The position numbers and the translations under genes are program-made. Below, piece after piece: positions 22,701 to 33,326 of a DNA stretch of 64,000 nucleotides. The stretch is from positions 3,286,001 through 3,350,000 of the forward strand of contig JAUKTV010000002.1 in the NCBI GenBank assembly GCA_030549205.1. Reading direction: 5' to 3'. The stretch's first letter is position 1. The number at the start of each line of letters is the position of its first letter. The notes under the pieces are model-generated. The model saw nothing but the letters and a program-made list of their open reading frames with translations, ran no database searches and was not told where the DNA came from. This stretch comes from Apiosordaria backusii. Lineage: Eukaryota; Ascomycota; Sordariomycetes; Sordariales; Lasiosphaeriaceae.

Positions 22701-24528
22701 CGCATGTTGTGCTTGACGATGCCGTAGACCCAGGCACCAGGGAACCACTGGCAATGGTTGTAGGATTGACGCTCCCACTTGATCAGGTACTCAATTCGAT
22801 CCTCATCGAAGTCGGTGATGGTCTGGCCTTCAATGTAGCTCTTGCGATTGACGGGGCGCCAAGCCACAATCTTGTCAGGCTTCAGGCCATCAGTGTCGCG
22901 GCACTCCTTGCAATTCCAGTCGATCTGGTACTCCTCCAGCCTGTGTTTGCGCAAATTGAGCGGGTCCAGAATAGAGGGGTCTCGAGTGGAATTTGGATGA
23001 GGGAGATGCTCGTAGTGCCAGCCTCGATGGCACCTAGCGCATCGGAACAGCACGTTGTCGAAGTTGTTGATGAGCTTGGGGTTAACCTCAGTGATGGGGT
23101 CAACGCCTTCGTTGTCGAGGCGAAGCTTTTCCTCTTGCTTAGGTGTTTTCTTCTCAGAGAAAGGGGCGCAGGCCGGGCCTTTGACATGACACACCTGGCA
23201 TTTGTCGTGGCTAGGTGCTCGGGGGTCTCGCTTCTTGTACACACCAATGCAGAAGCGGCACTGCATGACGAAGGAATCGGGACCAACCTTGGTGACTCGC
23301 TGCTCACGACTGCTGCGGTTGCCCAAGCAGACTTTGTGATAGGCATTTGAGCAGCCCTGGCAAAAGACAAATGTCCCCTTGTTACGGTCATCCGCATAAC
23401 CACAACTGTCGCAGGTCGTCCTGTGTGCTTCCTTAAAGTCAAACGGGACGTTACTCTGAAAGATCTCTTTGACGCTGACAACTTTGGGAGCAGCGGCGGG
23501 CTTGTTGTCTGAGATGTAGAAAACCTCGTCGTCGTCATCGTCATCGTCATCGTCGGCGAATCTGTCGACCATTTTTCTCGTGTTTTTGTTGGCACGAGAC
23601 GAACGGCGACGTCTCTCAAACTCCATGTCAGAATCGCCAGCGGAAGCGGACGCCGAGGTGGTTCGGGTGGTCCTGGCAGCAAGCCTGGAAGACAGGCGCT
23701 TGAGCTTCTTGCGGCCGGGCCTCACAATGTCAGAGGTGACAATGAAAGAGTCTTCATCATCCTCCTGCAGCTCATCACGGCCACCATAGTAATTGGTGAC
23801 TTCAGCCCGCTTGCGCAGGGATCGACCAAAATTGACGGGTGGCAGCTTGGTGGGGGCGCCGCGGGTGCGGGGGAGGTCATCATCAGAGCCCTCCTCGTAG
23901 TCGTCAGGAAGAGCAGCGTAGGAGTCGTCGTAGCCTCTCTTGCGCTTTCTGGAGCCATCATCATCGTGATAATCCTAAGAGGTATGATGTCAGCGATTGC
24001 ACGGTGAGGAAGGAACGATGAGCATTGAAGAGAAAACGCAAAAGAAATTGGTCAGTGAATGAGATGTGAACAAAATGAACTGAGTCAATGTGCGCAGAAA
24101 TCGAGTCACCTGACTCTGATGATCCAAATGTGCCAGTCTTGGCTGTGTGTGCTTACTGAGTCGTCATCGTCGGCTTGGTCGACGTCCATGTACTCAGAGA
24201 CGTGATCGCTGTCCACGTCTTCGTAGGCGTGGTCCATGATCATGTGCTGCGACTGAATCTCTTTGATGTACTCAGGATGGTCCTCATCCATGTAGTCGGA
24301 TTGCAAGGCATCCATAGTCAGGGTGTCGCCAGAGCCCAGGTACCAGTCGGCTTCCTCAGGCTCGATCCACTCAACTTCGTCGTTTTCGTAGAGGTCGTGT
24401 TCTTCACTGGACTGGTCATCCACAATGAAGTCCTTTTCAGCAAGCGGGGCGTATTGCTCATCGCTGAAATACTCCTCGTCCGCGGGAGGGACATAGTCCT
24501 CATCCGAGTTGCTCCCACACCGCCTCAT
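19733..24528 (-). CDS. PHD-chromo-SNF2 chromatin remodeller (Mi-2/CHD3-like, fungal Mit1 type)
   Basis: Nuclear ATP-dependent nucleosome remodeller; Mit1-type enzymes act with histone deacetylases in silencing. Exon 1 is 24157..24528 (acidic, SDEDYVPPADEEYFSDEQYA); exon 2 starts at 23974, about 1519 residues in all. A 54-nt intron (20402..20455: GTGAGT...CTAAC...ACAG) is a multiple of three and was probably hidden by read-through. Domains in order: basic/acidic N-terminus, PHD-type zinc finger from about residue 312 (CDSCGYAD...CQGCSNAYHKVC...CRFC), further Cys/His clusters (KCQVCHVKGPAC; CARCHRGWHYEHL), chromo-like segments (RIEYLIKWERQSYNHCQWFP; ILVKFEGLGYEDVVWD), SNF2 ATPase with DEMGLGKT near 739 and DEAQ near 845, LTGTPLQNN, and helicase C with AHRIGQ near 1138. 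A Ser/Thr/Lys-rich tail ends at an acidic GAG repeat. The true end may lie in the overlapping downstream frame. Confidence 0.9.
20402..20455 (-). other. Probable 54-nt in-frame intron of the remodeller
   Basis: On the minus strand it starts GTGAGTCG, holds the branch-site text ATACTAACA and ends GACACAG. Because 54 is divisible by three it leaves an uninterrupted frame whether removed or retained. Removal joins GRRRG to NANYAGPKFEF. Confidence 0.75.
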
Positions 24529-25434
24529 TGTGAATTACGAACGCCGCGGAGCAACCCGGCGGCGGTCAAAGGAAAATGATAGAAGTGTATGAAATGGTAG
24601 ATAGGGGTAAAAGGAATGTTTGCTGAAGACGAAGGGATGCGTTTTGAACGGGATCGAAGCCGTTCGGTCGCGTTGTGTTGGTTGGGCGGCCAAAGGATCA
24701 AGAGAAACCCGTGGCAGCGGGAAAAGTGGTGAGAAGTTGTTGAGAAGAGGAAAACGAGAATTGAGGCCGGACGAGGGGATTTATAAAAAAATAAAATCTT
24801 ATGACCTAGCAAAAGCTGAAAAGGCGCTAAGGGTAGAGACAGAGGTGTGCTTGGAAGGAACGAGTGCTGTGATGAATAGGAATGCGGTGGTTGACAATAG
24901 TTGGGGCTGAGTGGCTGAGCCGATGTCTCTTTTCGAAGGAGCGATGGTGGTGATGGAGGCAGCAGAGCGAGTTGACAATAGGTGGGCGTGCCGATGCCGG
25001 AGGACCAAGGTTTGTGACGAAGGTCGAGACGATATTTGAAGCCAGGACAGCAAGTCTCGTGATACTGAGGCCACCGAAACCGCTAGACAGTTCAAGCTCT
25101 CCAAGGAGCAAATACTCCGTACTGGGTACGAATGCAGAGAACATTCAAGGCTTGGAACCACTGTCCACCTTCCATAGAGCACCTTGGCCATGAAGGCAAA
25201 CCAAACCCCTGAGCTCTGACCCCTGAGCCCCTGAATGACTTCTGTCCCAAGTCCCACCTCAACCACTTGGAAGAGTTGCCAACACATTTCTCCAGACCAA
25301 CCCCAAAACATAACACAGAACAAGATAACTCCAATGATATCGAGGCACTTGCTACCTGACTGAGCCTTGCTCATCATGTCACCCCACCATATGCAAACAA
25401 ACCAAACAACAAACTACACAGCATAACCACTTAC
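24529..25434. other. Leader/promoter of the remodeller, or a long intron
   Basis: Pyrimidine-rich minus-strand DNA with a TTTTTTTATAAATCCCC stretch near 24780. An in-frame TAA lies six bases before the ATG at 24528, so coding does not simply continue upstream. A 192-residue minus-strand frame here is not protein-like. May be the promoter, or an intron joining the acidic exon upstream. Confidence 0.45.
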
Positions 25435-25887
25435 CCCATGTCTTGACCGCCTCGTCATATATCCGTCCGTTTCTGGTGTCATTTCCGGCACCTCGATGTA
25501 CTCAAACTCTGCCCTCTTGTCTTCGGGCATCCACTGTATTGGTACTTCGATGTCGACAAACTTGACAGTCTTTGCGACAGTGGCCGGCTCTTCGGTGTCG
25601 CTTCGATGCCCGTCGTATCCGTGCCCGTTCACTTCGTTCGTCTCGGGTGGCTCTTCGTACTGTATTGGCGAGTCCGGTAAAAAGTCCATAGGCGCAACCG
25701 GCATGGTTGGCGTTAGATGTGAGGGCACGGCAGGCGCAACCGGTTGGGTAATTTCATCGACAGCAATGGGATCTGGCCCATCTTCATCTGATAACTCGGA
25801 CTGAAATTCGTAAGAAGTGGGCTCTTCGGTGGCCATTGCATCGAAAAAAAGCTCGTCGTCGGAGCTCAACAGGCCATTTGTCGCCAT
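25435..25887 (-). CDS. Acidic exon upstream of the remodeller, assignment open
   Basis: A 151-codon frame from a well-placed ATG (GCCATGGCG) reads MATNGLLSSDDELFFDAMA, is rich in acidic residues, contains KTVKFVDIEVPIQWMPEDKR and EFEYIEVPEM, and ends TRRSRHG at a strong GTAAGT donor in phase 0. The text looks like real protein and resembles a disordered N-terminus of a chromatin factor. It could be the true first exon of the remodeller, but the only usable 3' splice sites near 24515-24525 are in phase 2, so the join does not work as written. Alternatively it is a separate small gene whose later exons I cannot place. Confidence 0.4.
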
Positions 25888-26582
25888 GGCTGGCAGTAGA
25901 TCATCAAAAGGTCGAGGTATGCAACAGTGTGCCAAAGTAGCAAGCAAGCTCTCGGGAGGTCAATCCTGCAGAGAGAAAGTCAGTCGAGGCAACCAAAAAC
26001 AAAAAGTAGCAGTCGCATACCAATGCTGGAGCTGGTGACAGAGAATTGTACGAGTAGAGAGTCGGTATGAGGGGCAGTCAAGCGTCAAAAGTGCAGGTAT
26101 CGTCAATGTGGAACTGAAGCATCCGAGGTGGAGGGGCGCCATTCACGCGACGGATCAAAAACACGCGTTTGCTTAAATGGATTAAGCCTTGCAGGGATTA
26201 AACTGCGATATAATATTTTGAATATTTTGATTGGCTGCCTAACACCCAAGGTGGGTCCGCAGGGTCCTGGGCTTGGCACCTTCTTCAACTTTTTTTCTGC
26301 ATCTGAAGGTCTGGATTTTCCTCGAGGCAAGAGCATTTCACCTCCCAACAAATAATTCATTTTCTTCCAGTTTGAGGGTCTTGAGTTCTTCTTGTGTATT
26401 CTTGCATTTTAGACTGTGGTCCAGGTTGACGCTTGTATCCCTTTTCTTTAATCTAGACATACAGGACAGCTCAAGTACATCTCTCTGGACATATCTCTTG
26501 GCATCCTCGACACAAGAGTGAAGTTTCACTCATCGCACATACATTTTCACACAACCTCAATTTTCACACTTTTCGGGCCGTC
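25888..26582. other. Divergent upstream region of the acidic exon and mrm1
   Basis: Intergenic DNA between opposite-facing starts. No coding frame on either strand; ordinary composition with a pyrimidine-rich leader before the mrm1 ATG. Confidence 0.5.
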
Positions 26583-28655
26583 ATGGCTCTTCAACTGGCC
26601 TACCGTGCCACAAGGTCCTCCATAAACACCTCATCCCCCTCGGTCCTCTCACTCATCACCCCCTCTACAAGAGCCTTCTCCGTCTCAACCGCCCACCAAG
26701 CCGCCAAGTTCAAAGATGACGGCCACACCTACGCCGAGAGACAAAGGCTCCGAGAGGAACTCAAAGCCCAGCGCCCCGATTACAAAATCCGCAAAGGCAA
26801 AAAGGACATCACCGAGTACCCAGACAAGCCCAGAACCAAGTCCAAGCAAGCCCGCTTCTTTGACCCGGAGGACAGCCACGGCAAAAAGAGCCTCGTCTAC
26901 AAGCTCAAGACGGGGCAGCTGGCTGAGGAGGTTAAGCAACTGAGGTCAGAGATGGGTATTGACAGCGGCGATGCTTTCACCACTTCGAGGGGTGAGAGGG
27001 GGAGGGACGTCCGTCCTTCTCGCCGTGATAGGGAGAAGTCGTCGGCATCACGCCTGATGGATGCAAGAGGTTTTGCTTCCATGCTGAGAGGAGAGGAGGA
27101 TACGGGCCCTTGGGGAGATAAGAGGTCGAATAAGGGGAGGGAGAGGCCTTTTGGTGGGTATCAGAAGGCTGCTCCTTCGGGGGAGAGGGGTGAGAAGAGT
27201 TTTGGTTCTCGTGACCGGAAGTTTGATCGAGAGAGCCGTAGTGGTGGCCGGGGGTCCAAGAGCTTTGGTGAGAGGCCGTCTCGTGGCGGTGACAGACCTG
27301 CCAGGAGCTTTGACCGGTCATCCCGTGACGGTGACAGGCCTGCCAGGAGCTTCGGCGATAGGCCACCTCGCGGTGAGGACAGGCCTCGCAGGAGTTTCGA
27401 GGACAAGCCCTCAAGAGACTTTGGAGATAGACCTCCAAGGGAATCCAGAGACAGGCCCTCAAGAGACTTTGGGGATAAACCTCGGAGAGACTTTGGAGAC
27501 AGGCCTCCCAGAGACTTTGGTGACAGGCCTCCCAGAGAGTCCAGAGACAGACCCCCCAGAGACTTTGGTGACAGACCTCCAAGAGAGTTCAGAGGCAAAC
27601 CCTTCAGCAAAGACTCGTACGAACGTCCCGAGCCCATCGGCATCCCCTACACCACCGCGGCCTCGCAATTCATCTACGGCTCCTCCTCCGTCGAAGCCGC
27701 TCTCCGCTCCGGCCGCCGCAAGCTCTACAAACTCTACATCGCCCAAGGCGACGACGTCCGCCAAAGCCAAGACGCAGACGACATCAAAAACGAGAAAATC
27801 ATCCGTTTGCTTGCCAAGCAGAAGAATACCCCTATTGAAATCCTCTCTGGGAATTACGGCATGCGTCTCATGCGCAAGATGTCCGCCTCCCGCCCTCACA
27901 ACGGGTTTGTCCTTGAAGCCTCTGATCTCCCTCAGCCACCCATCACTGCTTTGGGACCTGTCCCAGAGGACCCAGCTGAATACACTGCGAAGCCCGGCTT
28001 CCCTGTTGAGCTAGGCCACCAATCCGCCGAAGAATCCGATATCAACGGAACCAACGATTTCGTCTACTGGCGCAAGTCTGCTACTCATAAGCCTTTGGTT
28101 GTAGTGCTGGATCGCATCCTCGACCCCGTCAACCTCGGCGCTATCCTCCGTACCGTTGGCTATTTCGGCGCTGCGGCCGTGGCGATAACCAACTACGGCG
28201 GTGCCAAAATCACGCCCGTTGCCCTCAAAGCATCAGCTGGCGCCGCGGAGGAGGTGACGATTTTCGGGATCAACTCCCTCCCTGAATTCTTGAATGCTTC
28301 CCGAGCGAACGGGTGGGAGGTGTACGCTGCTGTTGCTCAAGAGCCAGGCGCGACGAGGCAGAGGAGACAGGTGGATTTGTTAGATATTGAGGAGATGGAC
28401 CCGTTGAAGAGGGCGCCGTGTGTGTTGCTGCTGGGGGGTGAAGGCGAGGGGCTGGATAGGCTGGTGGTGAAGAAGGCGGATTACGAGTTGAATATCCCGT
28501 CTATGGCGGGCCAGAGCGTGGTGGATAGTTTGAATGTGAATGTGGCGGGGGCGTTGCTGTGCGCGGGATTTTTGAAGGGCATGCAGAGGGGGCTGTTGAA
28601 GAAGGGGGAGAGTGAAGTGGAGGAGGTGACGGAGGAGACGCTGTTTGATATTTAA
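26583..28655 (+). CDS. mrm1: Mitochondrial large-subunit rRNA 2'-O-methyltransferase Mrm1
   Basis: SpoU/TrmH (SPOUT) family enzyme; yeast Mrm1 makes 2'-O-methylguanosine in mitochondrial 21S rRNA. Single exon, 690 residues. The start MALQLAYRATRSSINTSS is Ser/Arg-rich without acids, a typical matrix-targeting presequence. The C-terminal half holds the knot motifs: VVLDRILDPVNLGAILRTVG (about residues 505-525), LLLGGEGEGLDRLV and LNIPSMAGQSVVDSLNVNVA (the SAM-binding and dimer motifs), ending in AGALLCAGF. A SpoU substrate-binding domain precedes it (FIYGSSSVEAALRSGRRKLY). Between presequence and enzyme lies a long disordered segment with repeats of the type RPPRDFGD/RPPRESRD, about 200-350. 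Fungal Mrm1 often has a charged linker here, but a repeat run this regular is unusual. Confidence 0.92.
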   Translation: MALQLAYRATRSSINTSSPSVLSLITPSTRAFSVSTAHQAAKFKDDGHTYAERQRLREELKAQRPDYKIRKGKKDITEYPDKPRTKSKQARFFDPEDSHGKKSLVYKLKTGQLAEEVKQLRSEMGIDSGDAFTTSRGERGRDVRPSRRDREKSSASRLMDARGFASMLRGEEDTGPWGDKRSNKGRERPFGGYQKAAPSGERGEKSFGSRDRKFDRESRSGGRGSKSFGERPSRGGDRPARSFDRSSRDGDRPARSFGDRPPRGEDRPRRSFEDKPSRDFGDRPPRESRDRPSRDFGDKPRRDFGDRPPRDFGDRPPRESRDRPPRDFGDRPPREFRGKPFSKDSYERPEPIGIPYTTAASQFIYGSSSVEAALRSGRRKLYKLYIAQGDDVRQSQDADDIKNEKIIRLLAKQKNTPIEILSGNYGMRLMRKMSASRPHNGFVLEASDLPQPPITALGPVPEDPAEYTAKPGFPVELGHQSAEESDINGTNDFVYWRKSATHKPLVVVLDRILDPVNLGAILRTVGYFGAAAVAITNYGGAKITPVALKASAGAAEEVTIFGINSLPEFLNASRANGWEVYAAVAQEPGATRQRRQVDLLDIEEMDPLKRAPCVLLLGGEGEGLDRLVVKKADYELNIPSMAGQSVVDSLNVNVAGALLCAGFLKGMQRGLLKKGESEVEEVTEETLFDI

Positions 28656-29390
28656 AAGTTTGAATAGAGGGAAATAGAAGGGAGGATGTGTAAGAATATG
28701 GATGTGTATGGTAGATACCCTCAATCTAAGTGTACAACTACGAAAAAGTGAAGCAATTCAGGGGAGATGTAAACAAACTGCCGAGTTGGGAGATGATTGG
28801 ACGTGGGGGGTTCCGAGGTGGGGTGGGGTGATGCAGGGGTTTGGAGCGGTTGTGTTGCTGAGCTGTGCGAGCTTGTTTACGCAGTATTCTGTCCCCTCTT
28901 GTCTTTTGTGATCATTTTTCTCTGTTCAGGCAAGATATTCACCCTCGAATACTGCACCTCGTTCTCTCTTCGAATACTTTGAACTTTGACACAGCGCTTA
29001 GCTCCAGCCAACGTGTCCGCCAAGAGCGATAAGCGCCCCCTGACCGTTGCGTGCGTTGTCGTGGTGTTATCGTCCACCCAAGAAGATCGGACCCACAGAA
29101 TGTCAACACAGCCGTCGTTTGCGCATGCGACTTGCGACAGCTGAATTTTTACGATCACGATCACGAGCACACCTCCCCTTACGACAGCTCACGATCTGGG
29201 GTTTTTGTCGGGTTTGACTTCTTGATTTATTTTCCGTAGTCAATACCGCCGCGCTCATCCGAACCGCAACCCGTCTTGTGCGCCCAGCCCAGCCGCCCGC
29301 TACACCGCAATTACAACTGCAACACCACCACCACCATCCCAACTTCACGACAACCTCATCCCTTTCTCCTTCGAACAGCCAAACGTCAAT
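28656..29390. other. Intergenic between mrm1 and the GPI protein gene
   Basis: 3' region of mrm1, then a C-rich leader before the next ATG. No gene or RNA recognised. Confidence 0.5.
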
Positions 29391-30802
29391 ATGCGCCCGT
29401 TACCGCTCCCGCTCTGGGCACTGATATCCGCCCACCTCGCCGCCTCAGAACAGTCGCCCCTCCTACCAACCGCCATCCGCAAAATGCCCCCCAACTCCAA
29501 CGCAAAGTTCCACGCTCACTACTGCGCTTTCGATCCCTCTCACCTCTCCTCCTCCGACATTTCCTCTTCCAATCACACCCTCTCCCAACGAGACGAATCA
29601 CACTTTAGCGCCCCCCTCCGCGCAGTCTACAACCCCCCGCCCACCTCCCCCAACCCGCAACGAAGAGGGGGAGTACTACTAAGCAAAAGACAGTGGTCCT
29701 GCCCAACGGACACCCTCTCCTGTAGTAGCATAGGCTACCCAAACACCTGCTGCTATGAGGGATCAACGTGTATACAAGTCCCCGACACGGGGCTCGGGCC
29801 GGTGGGGTGTTGTCCCCGGGGAACGGAGTGCACGGGCGGGGTGACATCCTGCGGGGAGGGGGGGTGGGGTGCCCGAGTGAGGTTGGGGGGGGTGTTGTTT
29901 GAAGGGGTGGGTTTGTGGGGGTTTAGGCTGTGAGTTTGTTTCTTTTCCTCCCTATCTTCTTTGTGCTGTGGTGTTTTGCTGTTGGATTAAGAGAGAGGGA
30001 GCCAGGCGAGACGTGTCAAAGATGGGCTCTGGTGATGGGTTGTCATGATCCTCTCTTATTCCCCATTATATCCCCCTCTCTTGTGCCCCATATCCTCTGT
30101 CCTGCCCCGTCATGATTTTGGTCGAATATGCCATGATATAGTAAAGGCACAGTTGAGAGCAGTTGCTAACAATGATTCATGAACAGGCGTAAAAGAAGGC
30201 ATAATCTCCACCCCCATCCCCATCCCAACCACATCCTCCCCCTCGAACCTACAACTCCAACTTCCACCTCAACCCCCATCTCAACCTCCACTTCCACCCC
30301 GCCCCCGACAACAACCACCACCCAACCTATCTCATCCTCCTCCTCAACCACTCCCGAATCTTCCACCACAGACCAGCCCAACGAGCCCGGTTACTGCCCC
30401 ACCGGCTTTTACGCCTGCCTCGCCCGCGAGAACCAAAGTGAGGGGTGCTGCCAAATAGGCCGCGACTGCGCCTCCACCGACTGCCCCCCTCTCACCTCAT
30501 CAACAACAGTCGTCGACGGCAACGGCGTCACTGTCGTTGTGCCGATGCCGACTGGCGCGCCGCCTGTTGTGGGAGGAGGAAATGATTGTGCTAACGGGTG
30601 GTTCCTGTGCGGGAGGGACAAAGGGGAGGGGTGCTGTCCTGATGGGTATGGCTGTGGGGTGGCGAGTTGTACGCTGGTCAGGGCGGGGGAGACGGCGGGG
30701 GTTGCGAAGGCGGTTCCGGGGGAGAGTAAAGCGGGAAGGAAAGGGGTTGTTATGGGGATGGGGTTGGGGTTCATGGGGGGGCTGGTGATGGCGGTGCTGT
30801 GA
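29391..30802 (+). CDS. Secreted cysteine-rich, probably GPI-anchored surface protein
   Basis: Cell-wall/plasma-membrane protein of unknown role. The N-terminus MRPLPLPLWALISAHLAASE is a signal peptide. The first part has a Cys-rich module (CPTDTLSCSSIGYPNTCC, CIQVPDTGLGPVGCCPRGTE, GGVTSC). After an intron come a Thr/Ser/Pro linker suited to O-glycosylation and two more modules (GYCPTGFYACLARENQSEGC, NGWFLCGRDKGEGCCPDGYG). The end is small residues then GVVMGMGLGFMGGLVMAVL, a GPI-attachment tail. The intron's 3' site is clear (TTGCTAACAATG...AACAG, last base 30186, phase 2). The 5' site is uncertain: GTGAGT after 29930 (256-nt intron) or GTGGGG at about 29872; both fit the phase. The second removes an unlikely Gly/Trp stretch. 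Confidence 0.65.
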
Positions 30803-31084
30803 GGTGGTGGTGGGTTATGGGTAGTAAAGGATAGGTAGGTATGATAATAGTAATGGTTAGGATGAGATAGTATGGATAGTAAATGTTGGGGTTGGCGTTG
30901 AATGGTGTTGTATTTTTTAGAGAGTAAGAACAGGAGAGGACAAGTTAAGTGGGAGCATAGCATTTGGTTTACATTCAAGACATCTCGATTTTGCATTGTT
31001 TATCTATTCATGAGCTTGCTTCTCTCTATTGGAATCACACCACACCAATCCCCTCCAACTCCACGCTTCCCATATATTAACCCC

Positions 31085-32222
31085 CTACTCCCCCCCAAAC
31101 AACCCCCCCAAAGCACCCAAATCAACATTCCCCCCACTAAACACAACCCCCAAATCCCACCCCTCCTCCCCCCCTTCCCGTTCCACCACCCTTCTAAACT
31201 CCTCATTAAACAACGCCACCGCCAACCCCACCACCGCGCTCGGCTCAACCACCACCTTCAACCTCTCAAACACCAACCTCATCGCCTGTTTAATCTCCCC
31301 CTCTGTCACAGAAAACATCCCATCCACCAACCGCCTCTCATATATAATCCCCCACGGTATCCTCCCCACCGGCGTCCTCAACCCATCCCCTATTGTCAAG
31401 CTCTTCACACTTTCTATCCTTCTTCCAGAATAGTACCCCCTTTTGCCATCGTCTGCCCCTTCAAACTCGGGCTCCGCGCCAAATACCTTGGTTTTGCTCT
31501 CCGAACAAGCTAGGGCAGTGCCAGATAACAAACCGCCCCCGCCGCAGGGGGTGATGATCGCGTCGAGGGGGCGGGGGACCTGGGAGAGGAGTTCCAAGGC
31601 GGCGGTTCCCTGCCCGGCGATGATGTGCGGGTGGTCGTAGGGCGGGATCAGCACAGCGCCTTTTTCATCAATGATTTTCTGCGCGGCTGCCTCCCTCTCC
31701 GGGGCGGTGGGGCCGGAAAAGGTGATTTGTGCACCGTATCCCCTTGTCGCAGAGACTTTGGAGGGGTTGGAGATGGTGGGCATGACGATGTAAGCTGGGA
31801 TGTTTGATTCCCTTGCTGCCAGTGACAGAGCTTGAGCGTGGTTACCTTGTTGTCGTCAGCGGTGGGTTCTTATGATGGAGGCAGAATAAAAGGGGGGTAC
31901 CAGAAGAATGAGTAACCACTCCCCGCGCAGGGTCAAAATCAGGGGATTGTTTAAGGCGTTCAATGGCGTGGAAGGCACCCCTCGCTTTGAAAGCGCCGAT
32001 GCGCTGGAAGTTTTCACATTTGAAATGGATTCGGAGAACCGGTTTCGCGGGGGGGTGGCCGGACCATTGGGTTTGGGAGAGGGATTCTGCGGTTTGGGGG
32101 GTGGAGGCGAGGGTGTTGATGTAGGAGCTGGTGAGGACGGGAGTAAGGTGGATGAATGGTTTGATTAGTTTGTGAGCTTCCTGGACAGAGGCCAGGGTGA
32201 GGACTTCATCGGTGGAAGCCAT
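31085..32222 (-). CDS. PLP-dependent serine racemase / serine-threonine dehydratase
   Basis: Fold-type II PLP enzyme of the serine racemase, Sry1 and threonine-deaminase group; these interconvert L/D-serine or deaminate serine, threonine or 3-hydroxyaspartate. Exons 31901..32222 and 31085..31845 with a 55-nt intron give 360 residues. The PLP lysine is K79 in FQRIGAFKARGA. Phosphate- and substrate-binding motifs: SSGNHAQAL (106-114, formed across the splice) and the tetraglycine loop PCGGGGLLSG (about 209-215). The C-terminal FSGGNVDLG is typical. No regulatory ACT domain and no mitochondrial presequence, so not the biosynthetic threonine deaminase. It faces IDO across a 1.1-kb region; whether the two are co-regulated is not known. 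Confidence 0.88.
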
Positions 32223-32641
32223 GGTGGTTGTGGTTGTGATTGTGATAGATAGTGGTGAAGGTTCGGAACCGGGAATGTGGAGATCGGATCCGGAAGGTCG
32301 GGAGCACGGGAGGGGTAGTTTACTAGTTCACGGAGGAAGACGGGGGTAAGATTCACATGAGAAATGAGACGTTTAAATTGACTTTTTCAACCAGATCCAA
32401 GCATACAATGATAGCTCCACCCTTCTTAGCCCTGCTGTTGACATTTGACATTTTCGCCTTCCTAATCGAGGTTGACGGCGGGCTGCCAATGAGGGGTTGA
32501 TACCAAGGCAAGCCCAAGCAAGTTGGAGATGGCCCGATAACGGAGCTCGAGACGCTCCAAACCGGTGATGGGGAAGTCGACAGTTGAAAATAGGAGCGTT
32601 TTGACCGTTAACCGCCGTTAAGAGCCCCGACCACGAGAGAT

Positions 32642-32666
32642 AACGGCCGGAATTCGTCCGGCCGTT
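32642..32666. repeat. Inverted repeat with 10-bp arms (AACGGCCGGA)
   Basis: AACGGCCGGA, five-base spacer, then its exact reverse complement. The inner CCGG(N)CCGG layout has CGG and CCG triplets facing as in sites bound by Zn2Cys6 dimers. Lies about 420 bp from the PLP dehydratase start. Confidence 0.8.
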
Positions 32667-33187
32667 TTGATCGGGCTTCTTGGGAAAAACTGGGGAGGGA
32701 GGCCGGCTGAGGCCGGTTAAGGCCGGAGATAGGTGGAGCTTGTTTGTTGCTGTTACATATTGCATACACCGCTGCACAGTGGTCTCTTCCACCTCATCTG
32801 GATGCAAGGGTAACGACAGGAGATATGGGCACTTCTTATCTTTCAGCTGGCTGTCATGGAGATGCATGAGCTGAGCTCTTGATATTTGGACTGATTGAGC
32901 ATATAGATAGATGTTAGTATGCACCGGTGACGTTGGTGTTAGGGTTAATGCTGGGCTCCAAGTTGATACCAGAACTCAGGAACACACAATATACCAATTC
33001 CAACCATTATCTCTTTGTTAGATCCCGCTGCCATGAGACGGCCAGACACAGAATGCCGGGACAGCAAGGTGACAGTCTCGTGGCCTCCCTCTTACCTTTC
33101 CATGACAAAGAGAAATGAATCTGTCAGACATCAACCATCTGGGGCAGTTGCTAGCTCGCGTAGACGGTCAAGATGTGACCAGGGAGA

Positions 33188-33207
33188 GGCCGGAATCCAT
33201 TCCGGCC
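33188..33207. repeat. Inverted repeat with 9-bp arms (GGCCGGAAT)
   Basis: GGCCGGAAT, CC spacer, then ATTCCGGCC: a perfect palindrome, 120 bp before the IDO ATG and close to the TATA-like element. Shares the CCGGAAT half-site with the palindrome at 32642. Confidence 0.85.
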
Positions 33208-33326
33208 ATGGTGTATATAGGCGGTCGAGTTTTCCAGTCTCAACCTCACAATCGACAGCTTCAACCTGACATTCAAACATCTCTCTTCCATTGAAACCCC
33301 CATCCTTGACTTCCCCAAAAATCACA

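Larger units (their letters stand above)
32223..33326. promoter_or_regulatory. Divergent promoter, PLP dehydratase / IDO
   Basis: Gene-free DNA between two divergent starts. Carries two CCGG-rich palindromes and several single GGCCGG/CCGGTTAA-type elements around 32630-32730. A TATA-like GTGTATATAGG stands near 33210, about 115 bp before the IDO ATG. Confidence 0.6.

Noticed and set aside
21596..23350. Two long plus-strand frames (265 and 294 codons)
   Set aside because: Antisense shadows of the remodeller ATPase and PHD regions, made open by its codon bias.
27161..27643. 160-codon minus-strand repeat frame (LSPKSLGGLS-type)
   Set aside because: Mirror of the Mrm1 coding repeat; no independent support.
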